A DNA stretch of 7,420 nt from the NCBI GenBank assembly GCA_016720655.1, contig JADKKE010000030.1, positions 1-7,420 on the forward strand, given 5' to 3'. How positions within the stretch are numbered: position 1 is the first letter of the stretch; every line of letters starts with the position of its first letter. The position numbers and the translations under genes were made by a program. This document shows, piece after piece, positions 1 through 6,037 of the stretch. Source of the DNA: Bacteroidota bacterium. Lineage in GTDB: Bacteria; Bacteroidota; Bacteroidia; AKYH767-A; 2013-40CM-41-45. A model generated the notes under the pieces. The model was not told where the DNA came from. It did no database searches and worked only from the letters and a program-made list of their open reading frames with translations.

Positions 1-874
1 AAAAAGTTTTAATATCTTTTAGAGTCTGCTGATTGTAATCAATGATTTTTTACTATACCAGTGCATATTCCGGATTAAGAGCACAGACCCACCAAGGGCA
101 TCCGCGGGATCGATGAGCAAATCATCTACAGAACCAAAAAGTGTTTTTCTATTTATTACAAGATTATTACACGGTCGAATCGGCTCTGAATAAACGGGAA
201 TCGTGCCGAGGAGAAAACTTCTTTCCATTTTCAATGTTCCAATCAACAAATAGACTGATATTTTCTAAAGTCATATCTACCGCATAACGACTTAAAAATG
301 GCATCCAATTCTCACCCCTAGCTCTATTGAATAGGATGTCGTTTCCTCCAATCATCACCATAGAGCGTAATGCTGATTTGCCATTAAAAGTGTCGGTTCG
401 ACCACCAAAATTGTTTGTATTTCCACTTTCGGGTATACAATGAGAACCTGTGGGAATAACTTCCCGCTGCCCATCTAAGACTATCATACGAAGTATTTCC
501 TGATTCTGCATGATTTTAATTCCGGAATGGATTAGAAATAGAATCCCGAAAAGAGTAAAGTAGTCTCCGAAGGAATCTATGAATCCAGGCTCATTGCCAT
601 AATCCGCTCTCGGCACAAAACCAAAATAATTAAATGGAACTGCTCCATAGAAATCTATCAGATCACTCAAGCTATCACCCCAGACAGTCATGTCCAAAGG
701 TAAATCATGAGAGGCTTTAATCTTTGTCTTGATTGCATCTTTGTTCGTTTCGATATACGCGAGTGCTTTAGCTCTAAGGGTTAAATCATTGCTGTATAAA
801 GCCAGTCTTAAATCAACGGCATTTTCAAATCCGGTAGCAGGTGCTATAAATAAATTATTTGTGCATGTCAGACT
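1..874 (-). pseudogene. Decayed second copy of SGNH/GDSL hydrolase (partial at window edge)
   Basis: This is a remnant of a secreted SGNH-fold esterase/lipase-type hydrolase, paralogous to the gene at 1998-3447. Block I (MTVWGDSLSDL, nucleophile Ser) lies near 670-700 and block III (MIGGND) lies near 335-355. The match begins at SLTC (about 874), so the signal peptide is missing. The main frame stops at 167-169. A second frame takes over around 209-222 (LGTIPVYSEPIRP, against EGNIPPYTEPIEP in the other copy). A third takes over around 97-112 (PWWVCALNPE, against PWWIYALFPG), and that frame has two stops at 50-55 before DYNQQTL, which matches KYNQNAI. At least two frameshifts plus stops make it a pseudogene. 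Its 3' end, including the block V Asp and His, lies beyond the window. Similarity to the other copy is clear but only moderate, so the duplication is old. Confidence 0.85.
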
Positions 875-1200
875 ATTGGAACTTCCTCTAAACGATTTGC
901 TTGCATATGTCTAAAATGGGCTAAACGATCATTATAATCTAGGGAAATTAAAGTCCATTTCATATTTGCTGTATTGTCATTTTTGCATGTAACGAATGCA
1001 GGTATTTTAGTATAATCATTTACGTAGAATCCGGAACTATTCAGTGTTGCACAAGCCCAATCATTCGTAGGACACCACTGGAATTTCTCTGCCCCACCAG
1101 TCTGCCTGCGTTCCTTTTCCCTTGCAGTCATTTTGTTCAGAACGGTAGACTTGCCCCTGTACATTTTTTGATAATATTCTGCGTAGAATATCTATGCTAA
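868..1200 (-). pseudogene. Decayed second copy of the Cys-rich GQVY/KGKG lipoprotein
   Basis: This fragment is paralogous to the lipoprotein at 3456-4157. One frame gives VQGQVYRSEQNDCKGKG and TQADWWG (matching MQGQVYLKDQNNCRGKG and SEADGWG). The sequence then shifts frame to AEKFQWCPTNDWAC (matching AEKYQYCPTNDYSC). The shift falls at 1092-1096, where a G run (minus strand) appears one base short. A second shift near 1159-1169, next to a run of six A, separates IIKKC from VQGQVY (LIKKCMQGQVY in the intact copy). The fragment continues through NMKWTL to LEEVPIV (against NIIQEIPKV), ends at 868-870, and runs straight into the SGNH remnant. The N-terminal half and signal peptide cannot be recognised between 1200 and 1243. 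No complete product is expected. The family role is unknown; the motif resembles those of Leptospira surface proteins, from memory. Confidence 0.8.
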
Positions 1201-1242
1201 AGGACGAATAGCCGTTTTGCGCTACATATCTAAATTTCGATT

Positions 1243-2004
1243 TCACAATCCCCAACTTAGCCTGAACTCCTTATCGGGACTTTCCTTACCTGTTGAATCC
1301 TTCATTTTCAATTTGAATCTTACCGAACCGGGAATTGCGTTGGTTGGGGAAACTGTCAAAATTCCATTAGTCTCAAGTCTGAAACCTGCTGGAAGTGGAT
1401 CAATAGCAGTGGCAATAAATTCAAAAGGCGTATCATTCCTGCCAGCGATAGGTCTAAAAACAAAAAACTTAAATTCAAACCATCGCATTCCGCATTCTCC
1501 ACTAGGACAATCTGTAAATGTAAAATCAGGATCCTTCGCTTTATCTGCATCGCTTAGAGAAGGGCACACTTCCCTTGCATGCACATTCATTCCACCTACA
1601 AATGGAGTCGTATCATGTAAAATCAATCCACAATCGAATACAGTTAAATTTGTATTACAAAATACTCCCGGTCCCCAACACATTGTATCAGTTCTAGGCG
1701 CACCAAGATTATTTAACTCATCCGTTAGATACTTTGTAGTCACTGATTGTGAAAGATACTTTGCAGTTCCATAGCGTGTTGCGAAGTCCCAGGCTAATGG
1801 ATCTTTTACACTAGCAGCTATCAAGGCACCATTATTGTATTCCCTATAATAAAAGGGAAGTGTAGACTCAGGAACTCCTTTTATGATTGGACCTTTTTCT
1901 TCTCCGATAAGTCCCGCAGCTCTTGCTCTTTCTCGAATCAACTTTCCCGGACCTTCCTCTGTTCCATTGATTGCAGTTGGAAAAGATGTTGGCTCTTTTA
2001 CCAT
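1243..2004 (-). CDS. Cys-containing protein with C-terminal Ig-like (He_PIG-type) segment
   Basis: This is a 253-residue open frame with no recognised function. The last 70 or so residues (LPAGFRLETNGILTVSPTN, then SVRFKLKMKDSTGKES) follow the pattern of putative Ig domains (LPxGLxLxxxTGxxxGTPT, then a strand ending in DSxG), usually found in extracellular proteins. Six cysteines lie in the middle (MCWGPGVFC, DCG, VCP, DCPSGEC), which suits an exported, disulphide-bonded protein. Yet the N-terminus (MVKEPTSFPT) is polar and has no signal peptide. The ATG overlaps the SGNH stop by 7 bases and no Shine-Dalgarno sequence lies at normal distance (an AGGAG sits about 19 bases upstream). Expression would need reinitiation after the SGNH gene. 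Alternatively it is the C-terminal part of a longer protein separated by a frameshift, or a gene that lost its 5' end. The open frame is certain; the domain call is moderate. Confidence 0.6.
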   Translation of the reverse strand: MVKEPTSFPTAINGTEEGPGKLIRERARAAGLIGEEKGPIIKGVPESTLPFYYREYNNGALIAASVKDPLAWDFATRYGTAKYLSQSVTTKYLTDELNNLGAPRTDTMCWGPGVFCNTNLTVFDCGLILHDTTPFVGGMNVHAREVCPSLSDADKAKDPDFTFTDCPSGECGMRWFEFKFFVFRPIAGRNDTPFEFIATAIDPLPAGFRLETNGILTVSPTNAIPGSVRFKLKMKDSTGKESPDKEFRLSWGL

Positions 2005-2958
2005 CCAATATTAAACAAATGCGCTCCTATTGTATCTGACCAAAGCTTATAACCTCTTTGTCCAATATGAATGATATCCATAACTGGATCTTTGGGATTA
2101 ACAAATTGTCCATTGGAATTAAAAGCATATTTAAAATAAACTCCGAACTTTGGTATCCAGAAATTATCCAAGCGATACGGATTGTCCGAAAAATAATTAT
2201 ACAACTCATGAACCTTGACCCTGCCCGGAAAAGCCTTTTCGTAGGCAGGCGTGAGATTATTACTGATCCTATCATTTAAACAAGCAAGAGTAATAGCTGA
2301 ACCAGTAAAAATAGCATGAAACTTATTTTTACTTTCCAGTCTATTTACCTTGTTATTAAAGTCGATAAACGCATTGATGGCATTTTGGTTGTATTTAACA
2401 ACATCCGCAAACACTCCCGGAAAAAGTGCATATATCCACCAAGGAACCGACTCGGGGCGAAGCAAAGTCTTTTCAAGGGGACGGCAAAGAGTCACTCGGT
2501 TTACATACGCAGAATTGTAAGGTTCTATTGGCTCGGTATACGGTGGAATATTTCCTTCTAATAAAATTTCTTTTCCATTTTCTAAATTCCAATCAATAAT
2601 GTACTGAATATTTTCTGTTGTATTATCTAGCACGAATGTGTTTAGGAAAGGCATAAAAGAAGTAGCCGAACCATACATCACATCGTTCCCGCCAATCATC
2701 ATGACTGACCGAGAGGAGGAATCAATTTGCGCACAGTGACCACTAGTAGTGTTAGTAGGAAATAAATCTGGCATACGCAAACCATCAGTCGAAGAACCGA
2801 TAGTTGTATTTAGAGCAGTTAGGATGCCGTCTGTCGTTCGCATGGATACACCTTGGTTCTGAATTTTATCCTTTTCTTGGATATGCATTCGGTAGATTCC
2901 AAAGTAGTCGTCGAATGTATCAAAGATTAAGGGATGTCCGCCAAAACTTCCCATCACA

Positions 2959-2967
2959 CCACCGCTC
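2959..2967. repeat. Left target-site duplication of the MITE-like element
   Basis: CCACCGCTC is repeated exactly at 3119-3127 on the other side of the inverted-repeat element. Its last two bases overlap the left terminal repeat, so the duplication length is 7 to 9. Confidence 0.85.
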
Positions 2968-3118
2968 AATGCTGTCAAGTTAAGGATTTTTTTAACACAA
3001 AGGACACAAGGGTTTTCACAAAGCGCACAAAGTTTATGATTTTCTTTGTGATCTTTGTGTGCTTTTCTCTTAGTGTTCTTTGTGGTTTATCTTTTTCTTC
3101 TTAACTTGACAGCATTGA
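2966..3118. mobile_element. MITE-like non-autonomous inverted-repeat element (about 153 bp)
   Basis: The ends are perfect 19-base inverted repeats: TCAATGCTGTCAAGTTAAG at 2966-2984 and its complement at 3100-3118. A direct repeat flanks it (CCACCGCTC at 2959-2967 and 3119-3127). Depending on whether the shared TC belongs to the element or the duplication, this is a 7-9 bp target duplication around a 151-153 bp element. The interior is also roughly palindromic, with CACAAAG-like units in the left arm and CTTTGTG in the right. No coding capacity is seen, so a transposase acting in trans would be needed. The excision product is an intact SGNH gene, which fixes the boundaries well. These ends are not recognisable beside the transposase at 6038, but that element's own ends are not defined here. 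Confidence 0.9.
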
Positions 3119-3127
3119 CCACCGCTC
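3119..3127. repeat. Right target-site duplication of the MITE-like element
   Basis: Second copy of CCACCGCTC, starting directly after the right terminal inverted repeat. Keeping only one of the two copies restores the SGNH reading frame (GGPPSGG... becomes GPPSGGVMGS without a break). Confidence 0.85.
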
Positions 3128-3451
3128 GGAGGACCATAACCAAAGAACTGTGGCTCGATAAAACCATACACTCGCACAAGGTCGGTTAAGCTATCACCCC
3201 ACATCGTGAAGAAGATTGGCTTCTCGTGTTTACCTTTAATAGCATCTTGGTCGATTACTTTTTCCAAAGCTCGATTATTCATATCCGCTGCCAGCGCATT
3301 GGTTCCATCGATTTTCTTTTTGATATAAAGAAAGCGCAAATCAGTTTGGCTAAATGTTCTTCTACAAGTGATCGAATTGTGATCACCTGGAAAAGCTATA
3401 ATTGGAAACGAACCAAGTAAAAATACTAATAAAAATATAATTTTCATAAAT

Positions 3452-3457
3452 CACCTC
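3452..3457 (-). promoter_or_regulatory. Ribosome binding site for the SGNH hydrolase gene
   Basis: GAGGTG on the minus strand lies 4 bases before the ATG at 3447 and overlaps the stop codon of the lipoprotein gene. It fixes the start and supports coupled expression of the two genes. Confidence 0.75.
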
Positions 3458-4157
3458 AATTTGAAATACAGAAAATATAGAAAGAATTGTTTTTCGGTAA
3501 TTCCCATCCTATAGAAATTACTTTTGCCACAGGATCAAAACCAACACCTTCTATACTTTCCTTAGTGCTTGGCGAAACCATTGGCACAATTACAGTGTTA
3601 GTTATAACCTTTGGAATTTCTTGGATAATATTGAAAAAGGAAGAACTATCGCCTCTAAAATTACTTTGCTCAGGTAGTTTCCATTTTCTGCCTAAATCAA
3701 TATTTTGGTCACAACTTACTGCAGCAGGACTTTTTATCTCATCAGCGTAGTTTAATAATGTTGTTCTTCGTTCACAAGAATAGTCATTGGTCGGACAATA
3801 CTGATATTTCTCTGCACCCCATCCGTCGGCTTCGCTTCCTTTGCCTCTACAGTTGTTTTGATCCTTTAGGTATACTTGCCCTTGCATACATTTCTTGATG
3901 AGCACAGATTGAACTTCTGTCTTTGGAAGCACTACGCAATTGGGTCTATCCATATCATACAGCATATTAGCCGTTACACTTCCATCCATGTTATCTATGT
4001 AACTAACGCTTTTTACTTTGGGTGTCCCTACATAACAAGTAGTTAAAACAATCCATAAGTAAGGACCTAATCTACTGTTTGCGCTTTTTTGCTGCTCAGG
4101 AAAGATATAATTACACGAAATAAAAAGAAGAAGAAAAATAATAGTATACTTTTTCAT
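3456..4157 (-). CDS. Cys-rich GQVY/KGKG-motif lipoprotein, intact
   Basis: This 233-residue protein is the only old gene here with no visible lesion. It starts MKKYTIIFLLLFISC, a short basic and hydrophobic signal ending in a relaxed lipobox (LFIS-Cys15), so it is probably a lipoprotein. Spirochaete lipoboxes are known to be permissive; cleavage by signal peptidase I after FPEQ is less likely. Residues 88-128 hold the characteristic block KKCMQGQVYLKDQNNC, RGKG, DGWGAEKYQYCPTNDYSC. This resembles a motif I recall from Leptospira surface proteins that also carry DUF1566/Lcl-type C-termini; GRKWKLPEQ at 156-164 is reminiscent of the KWRLPT of that domain. Eight cysteines besides Cys15 suggest disulphides. 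It starts 5 bases after the upstream stop and ends 8 bases before the SGNH start, so it sits in one operon. A decayed paralogue lies at 868-1200. The molecular role is unknown. Confidence 0.85.
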   Translation of the reverse strand: MKKYTIIFLLLFISCNYIFPEQQKSANSRLGPYLWIVLTTCYVGTPKVKSVSYIDNMDGSVTANMLYDMDRPNCVVLPKTEVQSVLIKKCMQGQVYLKDQNNCRGKGSEADGWGAEKYQYCPTNDYSCERRTTLLNYADEIKSPAAVSCDQNIDLGRKWKLPEQSNFRGDSSSFFNIIQEIPKVITNTVIVPMVSPSTKESIEGVGFDPVAKVISIGWELPKNNSFYIFCISN

Positions 4158-4162
4158 TTCCT

Positions 4163-5560
4163 TTACCTCCCCATTCCATCAATTGTAGATCGTCTTAATT
4201 CTAAGTGTTTCTGGAGCATGTAATCTAAAAGAGTTGGATCAAGAGTATTGTATCCTTTCGTTGCATCCTCTTTCAACTTGAGACCGTTGTAGATTCCCAT
4301 ATTCAGGTATTGTAATTGAAAGCGTAATTGTTCCTGACTAAACCCCGCAGTCTGCCTTTTTGCTAAATCAAAAAAATCATCGTACTGTTGTCTCAGATTT
4401 TGACCGGTTCTTCGCTGTGAATACTGAACTAGGTTTGCTACATAGCTTCCATATTGCTTTCTATTTTCTACGCTGTTTGCCCCTACAGTTGCTTCCATCT
4501 CTATCTGCCCAATCACATCTCCAATATCTTCTTCATTTAACGCATACTTTCCTTCAGAGGGAAAAGGCAGGTTTAGAGTTCCATAGAGTATTTGTATAGC
4601 CTGTATGTCGTTAGCCGCAATCTTCTCCTTGAAAGATGGAAAACGATACATTGCATCTGTTTGTTTGAAATCTTCCCAAAAGCCTCCAAGCCTTGCACTG
4701 CATATACTTGTAGTATCCCCGATTTTACAGTGCTCAATTCCTGCGATATGTCCGAAGTCGTGTAGTAATTCACTTTGTAAATTTGTTTCTGACGAATCAG
4801 TAGGAGCTAGTAAAGTCCAGCGAGTGGCTACCGAGTTTAGCTGCATATCGCTTTGCACGATAGTATTTCCACATTTCCATAAGAATACACAGGAGTTGCC
4901 CGTGCAGTCTGAATCGAAATTCTCCGAAAAAAATATTTCCGCATTTCCACTAGATAAAGCTACATTTGAGCAATTGACCGTATTCACATCACGTGGGCTT
5001 GTCTCGTCTCCTGTTCCACTCTGCGAATAAGCAAAATTAGCCTTTCCGAAAGAGAACCATTGTAAGCTAGACGACTTCGCGCTTTGTTCTACATTGCTTG
5101 CACTCAGATAACTAATATTTGGATTTATCGAATATTTTACTACAGGGTTTAGTCCATTCCATTTAGATTTTTCCGTTACCGTAGGACGAGTTCCGCTTAT
5201 GCTGATTTTTCCCATCTCTCCCCGAACCAAAGAATAACTCTCTCCCTGCTTCTTTAAAAATACGATAAAGGTTTCGTCCGAAGAAAAGTCAGGCATTCCT
5301 TTTACTTCTAGCGTCTTATCCTGATAAACCCCTCCTATCGTCCGAAACTCAAACGGCAGAGTTTTATCAACCTGCCCACGAAGTAGATCGTCCACTTGTA
5401 GCGACAAATCGGTGTAAATCATTGGTTTGCCGTGAGCATTATTTCCAAGCGCATAAGTAAGAGTATTCACTTTACCTTGAAATATCAAGTCTGCTTCTTT
5501 GACTACTATATTGGCATAGTCTTTTAATGCAGTTTGTACGCGAAGGTCTTGCTCTGGGAG
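4163..5560 (-). CDS. Metzincin (M10-like) metalloprotease homologue with Glu-to-Asp active site; 5' end defective
   Basis: The frame is open from 5560 to the TAA at 4163-4165 but has no ATG near its beginning. A TTG at 5488 would give 441 residues, and the first ATG is at 5422; neither has a good ribosome site or signal peptide. The N-terminal part (ADLIFQGKV, VDDLLRGQ, IGGVYQDKTLEVKGMPDF, ETFIVFLKK) resembles the small beta domain found before M10-like protease domains. The zinc motif HDFGHIAGIEH (residues 243-253 from the TTG) fits HExxHxxGxxH, giving three His ligands, but the catalytic Glu is Asp244. A Met-turn candidate is DAMYRF (Met280), followed by NDIQAIQILYG, as in matrixin-type domains. 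Activity is doubtful. Removing one base at 5556-5558 joins the frame to the DUF4382-like segment upstream, so it was probably the 3' part of a longer gene. Confidence 0.75.
   Translation of the reverse strand, partial: LPEQDLRVQTALKDYANIVVKEADLIFQGKVNTLTYALGNNAHGKPMIYTDLSLQVDDLLRGQVDKTLPFEFRTIGGVYQDKTLEVKGMPDFSSDETFIVFLKKQGESYSLVRGEMGKISISGTRPTVTEKSKWNGLNPVVKYSINPNISYLSASNVEQSAKSSSLQWFSFGKANFAYSQSGTGDETSPRDVNTVNCSNVALSSGNAEIFFSENFDSDCTGNSCVFLWKCGNTIVQSDMQLNSVATRWTLLAPTDSSETNLQSELLHDFGHIAGIEHCKIGDTTSICSARLGGFWEDFKQTDAMYRFPSFKEKIAANDIQAIQILYGTLNLPFPSEGKYALNEEDIGDVIGQIEMEATVGANSVENRKQYGSYVANLVQYSQRRTGQNLRQQYDDFFDLAKRQTAGFSQEQLRFQLQYLNMGIYNGLKLKEDATKGYNTLDPTLLDYMLQKHLELRRSTIDGMGR
4166..4172 (-). 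promoter_or_regulatory. Ribosome binding site for the lipoprotein gene
   Basis: GGGGAGG on the minus strand sits 8 bases before the ATG at 4157 and just upstream of the preceding gene's TAA. It supports the chosen start and operon-style coupling with the metzincin-like gene. Confidence 0.75.
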
Positions 5561-5563
5561 TCA

Positions 5564-5987
5564 TGCTCATGATGGACACAACACGAATGGTGGGTTCTAG
5601 CACGTAGCCGCTGTCGAGAGATTTGAATACCGAAAGGTTTGGGTCAAAGTCTAAAAGTATTTCGGTCATCCTACCACCTCCTCAGTTCAATGGTCAGCCA
5701 TTATTCGAAAACTCCGGGTGTAGTCGTTTACGATTTGTAGTGGTTGACCTTCATTTTCTAACTCAACAGAACTTCCATCTTTTAGTGTGATAGTAAAATG
5801 CGAATAAGTTCCAGCGGGTACCATGTCGTTACCCACAAGTAGGACTGCTGTTCCAGTCAACGGTTAATGTGAAGTAGTCGAACTTCTTTCGCTCTTCTTT
5901 ATTTCCATCGCCTGCGACATAAACGTCATGCGAAATGTCTTGGTAATCAATTACGAAATGAACTAAGCCTTCATCGAGGGGCATAAC
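5564..5987 (-). pseudogene. DUF4382-like domain remnant, N-terminus removed at the IS junction
   Basis: Fragments in successive frames read in order as one DUF4382-like domain. They are VMPLDEGLVHFVIDYQDIS to FDYFTLTV; TGTAVLLVGNDMVPAGTY to FRIMAD; and MTEILLDFDPNLSVFKSLD to YVLEPTIRVVSIMSMT. The pattern VPAGTY, then LLDFDPNLSV, then LEPTIRV is typical of that family, which occurs in exported bacterial lipoproteins of unknown function. One extra base at 5859-5860 causes the first shift. Around 5675-5690 a messier change leaves a stop (5687-5689) and a further shift. An extra base at 5556-5558 separates it from the metzincin-like frame. No start or signal peptide exists, because the 5' end gives way to the transposase gene somewhere between about 5988 and 6037. 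Expression as a whole protein is impossible. Confidence 0.8.
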
Positions 5988-5989
5988 CT

Positions 5990-6020
5990 TACCCACAAAA
6001 TAGTTGTACAACGGTGGGTA
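5990..6020. repeat. Inverted repeat upstream of the transposase start
   Basis: TACCCAC (5990-5996) pairs with GTGGGTA (6014-6020). The loop contains the 10-base palindrome GTTGTACAAC (6003-6012). It lies 17 bases before the transposase ATG. It could be a structure limiting read-through translation of the transposase, as known for IS10 and IS50, or part of the IS end. Chance is also possible. Confidence 0.35.
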
Positions 6021-6037
6021 TTTTATGTTATGTCCGT

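Larger units (their letters stand above)
1998..3447 (-). pseudogene. SGNH/GDSL-family secreted hydrolase interrupted by a MITE-like insertion
   Basis: This is a predicted exported SGNH-fold esterase/lipase-type hydrolase. The N-terminus (MKIIFLLVFLLGSFPIIAF) is a signal peptide. Block I is MWGDSLTDL (Ser86), a Gly-rich FFGYGPPSGG follows, block III is MIGGND (Asn201 after element removal), and block V is DIIHIGQRGY (Asp404, His407). All four SGNH blocks are therefore present. After residue 110 the frame enters a 151-153 bp inverted-repeat element and stops at 3070-3072. The rest of the gene continues in another frame from about 2957. Removing the element and one target duplication gives GPPSGGVMGSFGGHP and an unbroken 429-residue protein. 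As it stands, only a 125-residue fragment without Asn, Asp or His would be made. The start has a good Shine-Dalgarno (GAGGTG, 3452-3457), 8 bases after the lipoprotein stop. Substrate unknown. Confidence 0.9.

Noticed and set aside
1217..1774. A 185-codon plus-strand open frame
   Set aside because: It lies antisense to the Ig-like gene, has no recognisable motif or ribosome site, and its composition follows from the opposite strand.
2966..3118. The inverted-repeat element as a transcription terminator or riboswitch
   Set aside because: It sits inside a coding region, is bounded by a target duplication, and the gene closes perfectly without it.
4605..5030. A 141-codon plus-strand open frame opposite the metzincin-like gene
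   Set aside because: It is antisense to the zinc-motif region, which is clearly coding on the minus strand; no family features.
5829..5998. Direct repeat TTACCCACAA at 5829-5838 and 5989-5998
   Set aside because: The first copy is explained by the codons of VGND in the DUF4382-like remnant and the second overlaps VGK and the transposase-side inverted repeat. Ten bases in AT-rich sequence is not enough to claim a transposition mark.
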